From positions 434,001 through 498,000 of the forward strand of contig CAWAEC010000016.1 in the NCBI GenBank assembly GCA_963781155.1: DNA of 64,000 bases. The letters are read 5' to 3'. Positions 35,035-44,680 of this stretch are shown piece after piece; the first letter of the stretch is position 1; the number at the start of each line of letters is the position of its first letter. The notes below the pieces were generated by a model that had not been told where the DNA came from, ran no database searches, and saw nothing but the letters and a program-made list of their open reading frames with translations. A program made the translations under genes and the position numbers. Source of the DNA: PALSA-693 sp963781155. GTDB taxonomy: Bacteria; Actinomycetota; Acidimicrobiia; Acidimicrobiales; Palsa-688.

Positions 35035-35512
35035 CTACTTTTGCCCGGACGGCCCGCCGTCGACGTTCTGGAGCCGCACCTCACCGTGGGCGACAAGCCG
35101 CCCGGACGGGTCGGTGATGTCCGCCCGCCAGAGCTGGTGCGTGCGTCCTTGATAGATCGCCTCCGCGTCGACTCGAACCCGCCCCGATGACAAGGCGCAG
35201 AAGGAAGTGCGTGGTGTTGGTCAAGCCGACTGCCACCTGGCTCTGTTCAACAACGGCCGCAGACGCGCCGACGCTCGCCGCTGTCTCGATCGCCGTCGCA
35301 TACACCCCGCCATGAACGATCCCCCACGGAGTGTGGTGGCTGGCATCGAGGTCGATGTGACCAACGACGCGCCGGGTCCCGATCTCATCGAGAATCAGCC
35401 CGGCGTGGGCCACGAAGGCGCTGGCGGTCTCGAGGGCAGCCGGATCGAAGCGAGGTGAGGCCGCAAGCGGCGTTCGAGTGGGTTCCACGCCCTGCAGACT
35501 AGTGGGTTGCAT
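35035..35512 (-). pseudogene. Hotdog-fold thioesterase (PaaI-like) with a frameshift
   Basis: This is a PaaI/YbgC-like acyl-CoA thioesterase of about 155 residues if repaired. The first frame from ATG 35512 has TPWGIVHGGVYATAIETAAS (the catalytic HGG segment) and VGLTNTTHFLL. The continuation SSGRVRVDAEAIYQGRTHQL and WRADITDPSGRLVAHGEVRL lies in a second frame, ending at TAG 35035-35037. One extra base near 35195 (the CGCCTTG region) accounts for it. A GTG or ATG that would restart translation internally is not evident. Confidence 0.8.
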
Positions 35513-35666
35513 GATAATACGCAACGGCCACAGCGCCGCCGGCCAGGCAAGGCCCGCCGGGCGCGGCCCGCTTCGACGCTCCGAAAGCCACGCCCCGAAG
35601 ACCTGAGTCCGACCGGCCTCGACGCCCGGGGTGCAGGCTGTTCGGCACTGTGGCTACCGTCACACC

Positions 35667-36293
35667 ATGACTCTGCGCCCGGGCGTCGATCTCGCAGTGT
35701 CACGTCTCTTTGCCCTTGTCAGCGAGGCTCTGGCATCGGCGACGATGGCCCTCCTCGACCAGGACGAGCCACGAGGGCAGTCCGTGGTTGCCGGAGACCA
35801 TGTCATCGACGAGTTGACGGCCGACGTGGAGCACGCCATCTGGGAAGACATCAGCCACAACTCCCCTGACCCGACGACTCTCCGGTTTTCGGTGGGCATA
35901 CTGCTCATACTGCCGGAACTCGAACGCAGCGCCGACCTGGCGGAGCACATCGCGCAGCGGTCCCTCACCGGGATCGGGGGCGAGATGACCGCCGTCAGCC
36001 GGGGGCTGGTCCAGCGAATGTCAGAGGTGGCATTGACCATGTGGAACATGGCTGCCCGCGCCTACGCAGAGCGTTCCTCACAAGACGTCGCACTGGACGA
36101 CGCCGACGAAGAACTCGACATCCTTCACGAACGGCTCGGCAACGAAGTAGCCGCGGGCCGGATGCCACCATCGGTCGTCGCGCAGGTCACGCTGCTCTCG
36201 CGCTTCTACGAACGGCTCGGCGACCACGCCGTCAACCTGGCTCGACGGATCACAACGCTGCCGCCGTTCGGAGCCCGCGAGGACCCAACCTGA
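35667..36293 (+). CDS. PhoU-domain protein
   Basis: This 208-residue all-helical protein has a single-pass PhoU-like repeat: HVIDELTADVEHAIW in the first half and RFYERLGDHAVNLARRI near the C-terminus, the usual PhoU metal-binding helix (E/D-R-x-x-D). PhoU proteins modulate phosphate transport and signalling. No pst genes are adjacent. The ATG start lies 6 nt after TACCGT (35655-35660). Confidence 0.75.
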   Translation: MTLRPGVDLAVSRLFALVSEALASATMALLDQDEPRGQSVVAGDHVIDELTADVEHAIWEDISHNSPDPTTLRFSVGILLILPELERSADLAEHIAQRSLTGIGGEMTAVSRGLVQRMSEVALTMWNMAARAYAERSSQDVALDDADEELDILHERLGNEVAAGRMPPSVVAQVTLLSRFYERLGDHAVNLARRITTLPPFGAREDPT

Positions 36294-36343
36294 CCCGGCG
36301 CAAACAGGGTTCAACCGTCTCAGGGGCCTGAGAGACTGCGGGC

Positions 36344-37432
36344 ATGAGGACCGGGTTCGCCGATTCGCCGCTGCACTCGGGGCGCGCCCCTCGATGGTTG
36401 TTCGAGCGGATGGTCCGGCTGGCGCGTGAGATCTCCCTGGCGATTGTGGCTGACCAGGGGCCGGCCGAACTCATGCGCCGCCTTTCGGATCCCATCTGGT
36501 TCCAGGCTTTCGGCTGCGCCCTGGGCTTCGATTGGCACTCCAGCGGCCTCACCACGACGGTGTGCGGGGCCCTGAAGGAGGCAGTCAAGGACATCCACGC
36601 CGATGTCGGGCTGGTCGTGGCGGGCGGCAAAGGACGGGCTTCACGTCGCACCCCGGAGGAGATCCGTCAGGCTTGTGAGCGGCTCGGCCTCGACGCCGAC
36701 ACTCTCACGCGGGCGAGCAAGCTGTCTGCGAAGGTCGATTCCGCCGCAGTTCAGGATGGGTTCCAGCTGTATCACCACGTGTTCCTGTTCACCGCTGACG
36801 GGGCGTGGGGCGTGGTGCAGCAGGGGATGAACGATCGGAGCCGGATGGCTCGCCGCTACCACTGGCTGACCCCACCGCGCTTTGACCGCGACCCGCACGC
36901 CGCCGTGGCCGGGAGCAGGACCGATGAGGAGCCGGCGCTCAATCTCGTTGCGGCCGAGGGCGAGGCCAACCGCACCACCTCGGTCGCCCTGGCCCGGCAG
37001 GGGCCCGGGGAGGTCCTCCGTGAATTGACGACGATGCGGCAGATCTCGCTACCTCGCCACCACCAGGTTCGTCTCTCCGACCTGCATCCAGAGCGGCTGG
37101 AACGGGTGCTCCTATCGGCGTACGAAGCGCAGCCGGGGGATTACACGGCCTTGTTGTCGGTGCCCGGGCTTGGAGCCAAGGGGCTGCGGGCCTTGTCGCT
37201 CGTGGCCGAGCTGACGTACGGCGATGCCGCCTCCGTGCGCGACCCGGTGTCGTACGCATTCGCCCACGGGGGCAAGGACGGCCATCCGTTTCCGGTCGAC
37301 CGCGCCACGTATGACGCAACCATCGAGTCGGTCCGGCGCGCCGTGCAGGAAGCCGCGGCGGGCCGGGCCGACAAAGTCGAGGCGCTCAAGCGGCTGGCCC
37401 GCCTGCCGGCGGCGCCTGCGGGTGATCCCTGA
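36344..37432 (+). CDS. DUF763 domain protein
   Basis: This 362-residue protein of the DUF763 family is mostly known from archaea and thermophiles, with a mix of actinobacteria. Conserved stretches are TGFADSPLHSGRAPRWLFERM at the N-terminus (trimmed here), IWFQAFGCALGFDWHSSG and VVQQGMNDRSRMARRYHW. The C-terminal helix-hairpin-helix-like segment is LLSVPGLGAKGLRALSLVAEL. It is thought to act in nucleic-acid transactions because of the HhH, but no activity is established. The start is ATG 36344, with GAGACT 6 nt upstream. Confidence 0.82.
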   Translation: MRTGFADSPLHSGRAPRWLFERMVRLAREISLAIVADQGPAELMRRLSDPIWFQAFGCALGFDWHSSGLTTTVCGALKEAVKDIHADVGLVVAGGKGRASRRTPEEIRQACERLGLDADTLTRASKLSAKVDSAAVQDGFQLYHHVFLFTADGAWGVVQQGMNDRSRMARRYHWLTPPRFDRDPHAAVAGSRTDEEPALNLVAAEGEANRTTSVALARQGPGEVLRELTTMRQISLPRHHQVRLSDLHPERLERVLLSAYEAQPGDYTALLSVPGLGAKGLRALSLVAELTYGDAASVRDPVSYAFAHGGKDGHPFPVDRATYDATIESVRRAVQEAAAGRADKVEALKRLARLPAAPAGDP

Positions 37433-37486
37433 ACCGGGTACGCTCTGGTTGAGGCGGCTGCGCGGCCGCCGCTAGGGGAGGTTGTC

Positions 37487-38617
37487 GTGCCGGAGCGCTC
37501 CAGAATCATCTCTGCTGATTCCCATGTGACGATCCCGAACGAGCTGGTCCGCTCGCACCTGTCAGCGGGTGTGCGAGACAAGGTTGCCGAGGCGGAAGCC
37601 GCGTACGCGGCCCGAATGCTCGAGGCCAAGCCGCAAAAGACGAAGCAGAACGAGTTGACCGAACAGCGGGCGGGCACGCCGCTCGGTTCGCTCCCGAACA
37701 TGGGAAAGGGTGCCCCGTGGCCGGCCGCCGGCCGGCTTGGCGCGCACGACGCGCACGAGCGGCTCAAGGACATGGACACCGACGGCGTGGAGGCCGAGAT
37801 CCTGTATGTGGGCTCCGGAGCTGCCGCTTTTGCCGACCTCAGTCCCGAGGAACGACTCGAGGCCAATCGAGCCGTGAACTCCGCTGCTATCGAGTGGGCA
37901 TCGGTCGATCCGAAGCGGCTCATGCCCGTCTACATCCTCCCGATCGACGATGTTGCCGTTGCCGTCAAGGAACTGGAGCGGGTCGTGGCTGACCATGGGA
38001 AGGCCGTCCAGCTTCCCCTCCTGCCCCGTGAGCAGGGTCTTCCGCCGTATTGGGACGACTCGTATGACCCGCTATGGGAGGCCATCAGCCATTTCGGCGT
38101 GCCGATCTCCATGCACGTCGGAGGCAACGACTACCTCATGCGCACCGTCCTCCCCGAGGATCCCACGCCGTTCAAGGGCATCTTCCAGTCCCTGCCGCCG
38201 CTCCACATGTCCGAGCTGATCGTCGACTGGATCCTGACCGGAGTGCTGGAGCGGTGGCCGGAGTTGCGAGTCGTTTTCGTCGAGGCCGGCATCGGATGGA
38301 TCCCCTATTTCCTGGAACGGCTCGACAACATGGCCGTGATGCACGGCTGGGACACGTTCCCGGCCAACGCTATGAAGGAGAAGCCAAGCTTCTACTGGCA
38401 GCGGAACATGGCCGCCACCTTCGAGACCGATCGCGTCGGCATGCGACTGCTCGATCTCATCGGTCACGAGAACCTGATGTGGGCGACCGACTATCCCCAT
38501 CCCGACAGCACGTGGCCGCACAGCCAGCAGGTCCTCAAGGAGCACTTCAAGGACGTCGATCCGGAGAAGGTCGAGCTGATCGCCTCCGGCAACGTGACCC
38601 GCATCTACAAGCTCTGA
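37487..38617 (+). CDS. Amidohydrolase family 2 (metal-dependent TIM-barrel) protein
   Basis: This 376-residue protein of the amidohydrolase-2 superfamily includes decarboxylases and hydrolases acting on aromatic or lactone rings. Metal-site segments are ISADSHVTIP (His/Asp at the N-terminus), GVPISMHVGGND, VFVEAGIGWIPY and LMWATDYPHPDS. The start is GTG 37487 with GGGGAGG 5 nt upstream. A second member of the same superfamily is encoded at 40972-42228. Such enzymes usually work in catabolic clusters, and the MFS and TetR genes between them might serve the same compound (inference). Confidence 0.85.
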   Translation: MPERSRIISADSHVTIPNELVRSHLSAGVRDKVAEAEAAYAARMLEAKPQKTKQNELTEQRAGTPLGSLPNMGKGAPWPAAGRLGAHDAHERLKDMDTDGVEAEILYVGSGAAAFADLSPEERLEANRAVNSAAIEWASVDPKRLMPVYILPIDDVAVAVKELERVVADHGKAVQLPLLPREQGLPPYWDDSYDPLWEAISHFGVPISMHVGGNDYLMRTVLPEDPTPFKGIFQSLPPLHMSELIVDWILTGVLERWPELRVVFVEAGIGWIPYFLERLDNMAVMHGWDTFPANAMKEKPSFYWQRNMAATFETDRVGMRLLDLIGHENLMWATDYPHPDSTWPHSQQVLKEHFKDVDPEKVELIASGNVTRIYKL

Positions 38618-38654
38618 GGCCCGGCGACCCTTGTAGAAGGGAGCCAGCCCGAGT

Positions 38655-40180
38655 TCACGTGGCCGCGGTTCGCGGGACGGCCTCGGTGTCGACGCCCATG
38701 CCGCTCCGCTGCCGATCCGTTGCTGGCAGCGGATTCTCGTCGACTTCTTCTGCCAGCGGCTCCCCACGCGTGTTGGTAGCTCGAAGAGCAATCGCCGCGG
38801 CTGCGGCCAGGAAAAGGCTGCAGCACAGAAGGGCGAGACGGAACCCGTGGGTCAGTGCGACGGCAGGTGTCGCACCCGCGGCGAGCAGATGGTTGGTTCT
38901 GGCAGTGGAAATGGCCGTGAAGATTGCCAATCCGAGCGCCGCGCCGAGCCACTGAGAGGTGTTGATGAGCCCGGCCGCGAGACCGGCTTTGTTGGGCGGC
39001 ACCCCGGCGTTGGCAGCCGTGGTCACGCCCACAAACACCGCCCCAAGACCGAAGGACATGACAATCAGCCCGGGAAGCAGGTCGCGCAGGTACGAACCGT
39101 GGACAGGCAACCTGGACAGGAAGTAGACGGCTCCGGAGGAAATCAGGGCGCCGGACACGATGATCGGGCGGGTGCCGGTCTTGGTGAACAGTTTGGAGGA
39201 CACCCCGGAAGCGATGGCGACTCCCAGGGTAACCGGTAGGTAGGCAAGCCCGGTACGGATGGGCGAGTACTCGAGCACGTTCTGCATGTAGAGGGTCACG
39301 AAGAAAAACATGGCGTAGAAGCCGGCGATCGCCATGAGCTGGGTGGCGTTCGCCGCCGCGAGGCCCCTGATCTTGAAGATGGACAGGGGCGCCACGGGGT
39401 TAGGGTGCCGCAGCTCGTTCAGGACGAAGGCACCAAGCAGGACGGCCGCCGCCGCGAGCTGCCCGATGATCTGGCCGTCGGACCATCCAATCTGCGGCGC
39501 TCGAACCAAGGTGTAGACGAGCAGGAGCATGCCGCTGGTGATCAGCGCCGCACCGAGGGTGTCGAATTGCTTCAGCGGGGCACGGCGCGCCTCGGGTTTG
39601 ACCAGTCGAAAGGCGGCAAAGATGTCGATTGCGCAGACGGGCAGGTTCACGAAAAGCACCCAACGCCAGCCGAGAGTCTGCGACAGCACACCGCCGAGGA
39701 GGACGCCCACCGCCGAGGCCAATCCCGCCACCGCGCCCCACGCCCCCATGGCCTTGATCCGGTCATTGCCCTCACGGAAGGTCGTCGTGAGGATCGACAG
39801 TGCGGCGGGCAGCATCAAGGCGGCGCCGACGCCCTGTGACATGCGAGCGGCTACCAGGACCGCGGCGTTCGGAGACAGCCCCCCGAGCAGCGAGGACGTA
39901 GCAAATACTCCAATCCCGGTTACCAGAACGCGGCGACGACCGAGCAATCGGCCATGCGACCGCCCAGCAAGAGGAATCCTCCGTACGTCAGCAGATAGCC
40001 GCTGAGCACCCACTGGAGGTTGGCGACCGAGAAGTGCAGGCTGGAGCGAATCGAGGGCAGGGCAACGTTGACGATCGAGGCGTCCACGAAATCCAAAAAG
40101 GCGACGCCGCAAAGGAAGACCAGCATCAGCTGGCCCCGACGAGTCGAAAGGGAGAAGTTTTCCGCCGTTCCCGACACCAT
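38655..40180 (-). pseudogene. MFS drug exporter (EmrB/QacA-like, DHA2) with a frameshift
   Basis: This is a 14-helix-type major facilitator exporter. The first frame from ATG 40180 covers helix 1 and loop 2-3: VDASIVNVALPSIRSSLHF, LQWVLSGYLLTYGGFLLLGG, RMAD. The rest is in another frame and continues LLGRRRVLVTGIGVFA to the stop at 38655. One missing base in a T run near 39955 joins them. Motif C-like segments and a C-terminal polar tail are present. It is divergent from a TetR gene with a dyad between; such pairs are usually drug-inducible exporters. Confidence 0.87.
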
Positions 40181-40205
40181 GGCGACCTCCTGAGGAGTGG
40201 CAGGG

Positions 40206-40221
40206 AGTTAGTTGGCTAACT
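40206..40221. promoter_or_regulatory. TetR operator candidate in the MFS/TetR intergenic region
   Basis: AGTTAG-TTGG-CTAACT is a perfect 6-bp-arm palindrome. CTAACT recurs at 40255-40260, just inside the TetR coding start. The site lies between the divergent genes, as expected for TetR-type autoregulation. Confidence 0.7.
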
Positions 40222-40251
40222 TACACACGATTCGCTACTCTGGCAAGTGAG

Positions 40252-40848
40252 ATGACTAACTCATCAACGCGACGAACGGAGGCGAAGGAGGGGAAGGAAG
40301 GGAAGCGCCAGCGCCTGGTCGCGGCAGCACGGGACGTTGTGCACAGGCAGGGAGTGGAGAAGACGACCCTGGCGGACATCGCGCTCGCGGCGGATGTCCC
40401 GCTGGGGAACGTCTACTACTACTTCAAGACCAAGGATGACCTCGTCGAGGCCGCGATCGAGAATCAGGCCCAGGAGATCGCGGCCACGCTCCGAGCCCTT
40501 GAGCACCACCGCAGCCCGAAGGCCCGTCTCAAGGCATTCGTCCGGGCGCTCTGTGGGGAAGCGGACCTGGTGGCCCGTTACGGCTGCCCATTGGGGAGCC
40601 TCTGCTCTGAGCTGGATAAGCGCAGCGATGAGGTGGAACGAGCGGGCGCCCAGCTGCTCCAACTGCCCATCGCTTGGCTGGCCGGACAGTTCCAGGCCAT
40701 GGGAAGAAGAGACGCGGACGAACTGGCCATGGCGCTCATGGCCGCCTACCAGGGGATCGCGCTCCTCGCCAACACCTTCCGTGACCCAGCCGTGATGACC
40801 AACGAGTGTCGCCGGCTGGAACGATGGATCGACTCCCTCGCCACCTGA
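40252..40848 (+). CDS. TetR-family transcriptional regulator
   Basis: This is a 198-residue TetR regulator. The HTH (TTLADIALAADVPLGNVYYYF) is at residues 39-59, followed by KTKDDLVEAAI. The ligand domain has GCPLGSLCSELDKRSDEV, resembling the TetR_C_6-type regulators of efflux pumps. The ATG start at 40252 lies in the dyad region. It probably controls the divergent MFS gene. Confidence 0.9.
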   Translation: MTNSSTRRTEAKEGKEGKRQRLVAAARDVVHRQGVEKTTLADIALAADVPLGNVYYYFKTKDDLVEAAIENQAQEIAATLRALEHHRSPKARLKAFVRALCGEADLVARYGCPLGSLCSELDKRSDEVERAGAQLLQLPIAWLAGQFQAMGRRDADELAMALMAAYQGIALLANTFRDPAVMTNECRRLERWIDSLAT

Positions 40849-40971
40849 GGTGCCGTCGATCTTCGGCGAACCGGCCGTCCCCGGCAGCGACCACCCGGCC
40901 CGTGCCGAGGGTCGCTGTCAGGGGAGCGGTCGCGATCGGATTACCGGGGTGAAGTCGCGAGTGACTCTGCC

Positions 40972-42228
40972 TCAGGCCGCGTACTTGCCGACCTTGAGAG
41001 CCTGCTCCAGAGAACCACCCATGATCAGCGCCTGGGTGTTGTCCGGGAGCGCGGCCACGACCTCTGAGTAGGCCAGGGGATCGGACATTCCCTCGGGGTG
41101 CGGGAAGTCGGAGCCGAACATCAGACGATCGGCGGGGATCCCGAGATCGAGTAGCCCCTTGGGATCGGGCTCGTGGAAGGTGTGCACGTAGATGTTGCGG
41201 CTGAACACCTCGAACGGATCCTCGTCGAACAGCACCGGGGACTCCTCATATGCCTCGCGCAGGCGCTGCACGAAGGGACGGACCCACGTGGCGGCGAACT
41301 CCACCGGCATGAACTTCAGTCTCGGGAAGCGCGTCGCCAGGCCGTGACCGATGATCGACGCCACCCCGTCCTGGACGAGGCTGCGGTCCACCGACAAGCG
41401 GGCAAAGGCAGGACTGCCCGGATGCTTGAAGGGCAGAGGATCGGACCCGATGCCCTCCCACTCGTTGAGGTACCGCTGCGGGTCATCGTTGTCGCCGGAG
41501 TGCATTCCGACGACCAGATCGAGCTCCTGGACCCGCTCCCAGAACGGATCGAACTCAGGCAGGGCGAACGACTTGCGACCCTTCCAGGTGGGTACCGGCG
41601 CGATCCGGATCAGAAAGAGCTTGGCGCCGCGATCGTTGATGTACTCGAGCTCCTCGATGGCGCGATCGTTGCCGGCGGCCAGGCTGATGATCGGGGTGGA
41701 ATAGATCGCATCCGAGTACACGTACGTCCAGTGCTCGTGCATCCACTCGTTCAAGGCGTGAACCACCGCGACCGCAACGTCCGGGTCGTCAGCGACGCGG
41801 CCTTCCAGGACACTGGCCAGGGTTGGCCACAAAAGGGTGCGGTCGATGCCCATGTCCTTCATCAGCGCGAAGCGGGGCTCCGGATCGAAGAACGCGTCGA
41901 TGCCGGGCATGGCGCGCACCTTTGCGAGGCCGAATTTGGCGTCCCCTGCGCTGGGCCTCCCATCACCCTTGGTGACGTCGCGGCCGTAACCGCCGGGTAC
42001 CGCCACCTTGGCAAACGTCGGATTCGGGATGTACTCGCTGATCTTGTCCCGGATCGCAAGCTTGGTTCTACCGTTGACCTCGACGTATTTGATGACGCCC
42101 TCGTATTCCCTGGGAAGGAACTTCGTCATGGCGTCGCGGTTCTCATACAGGTGGTTGTCCGCATCAAAGGTGGTGTACGGGAGGCGGCGCTCCCGAACGT
42201 AGATGAAATCCTCGCCGGCTTCGCTCAC
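40972..42228 (-). CDS. Amidohydrolase family 2 protein
   Basis: This is the second amidohydrolase-2-type protein, about 418 residues from GTG 42228, with AAAGGGATG upstream. Metal-site segments are TTFDADNHLYENRD, VVGMHSGDNDD (His), LKFMPVEFAATWV and LMFGSDFPHPEGMSD near the C-terminus. The early Leu-Pro-rich part (RDAMTKFLPREYEGVIKY) is typical of related actinobacterial proteins with phthalate or thiophene-type catabolism, but the substrate here is unknown. It is divergent from a VOC gene. Confidence 0.85.
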   Translation of the reverse strand: MSEAGEDFIYVRERRLPYTTFDADNHLYENRDAMTKFLPREYEGVIKYVEVNGRTKLAIRDKISEYIPNPTFAKVAVPGGYGRDVTKGDGRPSAGDAKFGLAKVRAMPGIDAFFDPEPRFALMKDMGIDRTLLWPTLASVLEGRVADDPDVAVAVVHALNEWMHEHWTYVYSDAIYSTPIISLAAGNDRAIEELEYINDRGAKLFLIRIAPVPTWKGRKSFALPEFDPFWERVQELDLVVGMHSGDNDDPQRYLNEWEGIGSDPLPFKHPGSPAFARLSVDRSLVQDGVASIIGHGLATRFPRLKFMPVEFAATWVRPFVQRLREAYEESPVLFDEDPFEVFSRNIYVHTFHEPDPKGLLDLGIPADRLMFGSDFPHPEGMSDPLAYSEVVAALPDNTQALIMGGSLEQALKVGKYAA

Positions 42229-42414
42229 GGCACATCCCTTTCGTACTCGCGACAGGCGCAATGTCTGCGCGGTCCAGCATCCCACACCGGACTTGGGCGA
42301 TGCAAGAAGTCGAGAGACCAGGTCAGGGGACTCTTTTCAGTGCACGAGCGGAACATACAAGCAGCGAAATACTCTGGTCGCCATTGCGTGCCGTCTTCTG
42401 GAGAGGTGGGCCTG

Positions 42415-43242
42415 ATGTCCGCACCGATCACGTGCTTGAGCATGAATCACATCAACGCCGTCGTGGACGGCTACGACGAGAGCGTCGCCCGTTTCTCCGA
42501 CCTGTATGGGGCTCAGGTCGTCATGGACATGCCCCGTGAGGAGTGGCACGCCTGTCTGATCGTCTTCGGCGGCGCGGTGATCTTCGAACTGTTCGCCCCC
42601 CACGACGACCTGCTCCACGCTCGGTTCGGACCCTATTACGTCGGCATCGAGTACCAGGTGACCGACGTGGAGGCGGCCCGGAAGGCGATCATCGCCCGGG
42701 GTGGGCGCGTCCTGCGCGAGCTTGGGGTCGCCTTTCACGCCCACCCGGCGGAATGCCTCGGAGTGGCATGGGAGTTCTACGGTGACAGCTTCCACCGTGT
42801 CCCGGCCCCGGTCGGGTTTCTCGAGCCGATCCGCCCAGCATCCTACTGGCGCGACGACCATCCCCTTGGGTGCTCGGGCCTGAAGCGGTACAGCCTGGCC
42901 GTCGAGGACATGGACGAAGCGCGAGACTTCCTCGAAACGGTGGTCAATGGAACCTTCCTTTACGAGGAGAGTCGTCCCGCGATCGGGGCGACTGCCCTGG
43001 GTCTGACCCTGGCCGACACGGTCGTGGAAGTACTTGTGCCGACGGATGAGGGCGTGATCGACCGTCACATTTCCCGGTGGGGAGATGGCATCCGCTCGAC
43101 CGTGTTTCAGGTAAAAGACCTCGAGGTGGCGCGCCGCTACTTCCAGAGCAAGGGCGTCGACCTGGTCCCCGGGGACGCCCCGGAGACCCTCGCTATTCGA
43201 CCGGAGGACAACTGCGGGATCCTTTTCGAGTTCAGCGAATGA
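42415..43242 (+). CDS. Two-domain VOC (glyoxalase/bleomycin-resistance-like) protein
   Basis: This 275-residue protein has two vicinal-oxygen-chelate domains. Domain 1 (residues 1-135) includes NHINAVVDGYDESVARF, VIFELFAPHD and VEAARKAIIARGGRVL. Domain 2 includes RYSLAVEDMDEARDFLETVV and ends NCGILFEFSE. Histidine/glutamate metal ligands can be proposed (His in NHIN, Glu in FEL), but activity cannot be read. Start ATG 42415 follows GGAGAGG. It is divergent from the amidohydrolase, so a shared pathway is possible. Confidence 0.82.
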   Translation: MSAPITCLSMNHINAVVDGYDESVARFSDLYGAQVVMDMPREEWHACLIVFGGAVIFELFAPHDDLLHARFGPYYVGIEYQVTDVEAARKAIIARGGRVLRELGVAFHAHPAECLGVAWEFYGDSFHRVPAPVGFLEPIRPASYWRDDHPLGCSGLKRYSLAVEDMDEARDFLETVVNGTFLYEESRPAIGATALGLTLADTVVEVLVPTDEGVIDRHISRWGDGIRSTVFQVKDLEVARRYFQSKGVDLVPGDAPETLAIRPEDNCGILFEFSE

Positions 43243-43282
43243 CGTGTGTATCTGCGCCCGGGCCGGATTGTCCGTTGACGGC

Positions 43283-43765
43283 TCAGTCCTCCCATTCGCG
43301 GCCCGGCAGGCGCGTCTTGATCTCCTGGAGCAGCCAACCGTTGCCGTCCGGATCGGTAAACGACGCATACGTCTGATAGGAACGACCTTGTGGATCCGGG
43401 CCCGGGACAGGTCCCCCATCCAAGTGGAACAGCCCGCTGACCTCGGCACCCCGGCCTACGAGGGCGGCACGCGCTGCATCGATATCGGAGACGACCAGCA
43501 GGAGGCGTTGCGCGGAGCCAGGCTCGGATGTGATCAGTCCCTTCCCGAAGGCGATCGAGCAGGACGAATGCGGCGGTGTGAACTGGACGACTCGAAAGTG
43601 GTCGCCAACCACGATGTCCGCGTCCAATCGCCACCCGAGGCTCTGGTAAAAGCTTTTGGCCCGATCGACATCTGAGACTGGCAGGGTCACGACCTCCAGC
43701 TTCATGTCGATGGTCTCGAGGCCCCCGTCAGTCGAGGTATCGGTGCCGACGCCAGTGCTGCTCAT
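43283..43765 (-). CDS. VOC-family protein
   Basis: This is a single-domain glyoxalase-like protein, 160 residues from ATG 43765 (MSSTGVGTDT). An in-frame start at 43792 is possible. The domain reads MKLEVVTLPVSDVDRAKSFY, LGWRLDADIVVG, RLLLVVSDIDAARAALVGRG and FTDPDGNGWLLQEI. This last segment is the common VOC C-terminal signature. It is convergent with the two-domain VOC gene (40-bp gap). Confidence 0.85.
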   Translation of the reverse strand: MSSTGVGTDTSTDGGLETIDMKLEVVTLPVSDVDRAKSFYQSLGWRLDADIVVGDHFRVVQFTPPHSSCSIAFGKGLITSEPGSAQRLLLVVSDIDAARAALVGRGAEVSGLFHLDGGPVPGPDPQGRSYQTYASFTDPDGNGWLLQEIKTRLPGREWED

Positions 43766-43953
43766 GTTGACCTCCGTCGGTGGGTTGATCATGGGACTGG
43801 TGTGCTGAACTTAGCGGATGAATGAGATATGCAGCCGAGCTCCGATTCACCGGTGAGTTGCGCGCGGTTACTTCGTCTTCTGGTCCGATGGTGCGCCGCA
43901 GTGTCGGCCGCCCCAAATCTCGTCGAATGAACTACCGGGCAAGGAGACACCCC

Positions 43954-44240
43954 ATGTCACGTGTACGCGTCCACAACCTGTCAGTCTCGCTCGATGGGTT
44001 CGCTACCGGTCCGGACCAAAGCCTTGAGTCACCGTTCGGACACGCAGGCAGCCGGCTCACGGAATGGTTCTTCGCTACCCGCACTTTCCGGGAGATGCAC
44101 GGCGAGCCAGGTGGCAGCACCGGCGTCGACCAGTCGTTTGCCAGCAACTGGGGCCCGGGCATCGGGGGCGGAGATCATGGGACGGAACAAGTTTGGCCCG
44201 CAGCGTGGGCCCTGGGCCGATGAGGAGTGGAAGGGAACGG
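43954..44240 (+). pseudogene. Truncated dihydrofolate-reductase-like (RibD C-terminal) gene with a frameshift
   Basis: ATG 43954 follows AAGGAG. The first frame reads VRVHNLSVSLDGFATGPDQS and SFASNWGPGIG. The expected continuation AEIMGRNKFGPQRGPW is in another frame, joined by removing one G in the GGGGG run near 44160. The homology ends near DEEWKG (about 44235), well short of the usual length of about 190 residues, so the 3' half is missing. This is a remnant of a dihydrofolate reductase family protein whose downstream sequence was replaced by the NTF2-like gene region. Confidence 0.75.
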
Positions 44241-44272
44241 TATCGGGACGGCTCCACGGTGGCTGTACCGGA

Positions 44273-44680
44273 TCAGCTGAACGGAGTAGACGCGTCGAGG
44301 GATCGCAGCGTAAGTCGTCGAATCCTGGATTGATCAAAGGTCGCCTCCACCTGGCCAACCCGAACCGTGCCGTCACCGTTGCCGTGGTGCTTAACGGTCC
44401 AGTACACCCTCTCTCTTGCTACCTGTTTTCTCGTCAGATCCATGCGCAAGCGATCCGACAGCTGCCGTTCGAGAAACTTTTTTATGTCAGCTTTGCCCCG
44501 AAATGTGCCCGGCTCGCTGAATGGTGCTTCGGCAACGATCTCCGCATCATCATCGAAATTGTTGACGATGGAGCCGAGCTGTCCGCTTTGCCATGTCTTT
44601 TCAAAAAGAAGGGCAGCGAGAAACTCCGGCTGCACTCGCTTCGTCGTTCCGGAGGGCGTTACCAGGCCAACAGCGCGCAC
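44273..44680 (-). CDS. SnoaL/NTF2-like small protein
   Basis: This 135-residue product has a cone-shaped NTF2-like sequence: VNNFDDDAEIVAEAPFSEPG, FRGKADIKKFLERQL, VGQVEATFDQSRIRRLTLRSL. Many such proteins are isomerases, cyclases or unknown binders. The start is not fixed (ATG 44680, no strong ribosome site). It could be intact; the function is unknown. Confidence 0.55.
   Translation of the reverse strand: MRAVGLVTPSGTTKRVQPEFLAALLFEKTWQSGQLGSIVNNFDDDAEIVAEAPFSEPGTFRGKADIKKFLERQLSDRLRMDLTRKQVARERVYWTVKHHGNGDGTVRVGQVEATFDQSRIRRLTLRSLDASTPFS

Noticed and set aside
34084..35190. A repeat protein encoded by the 129-bp units (43 codons per unit)
   Set aside because: The frame breaks after the third unit and the substitutions between copies are amino-acid-changing, so coding is not supported.
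39920..39990. Programmed ribosomal frameshifting as explanation for the MFS split
   Set aside because: No slippery heptamer or downstream structure of known type; the same problem recurs in many unrelated genes.
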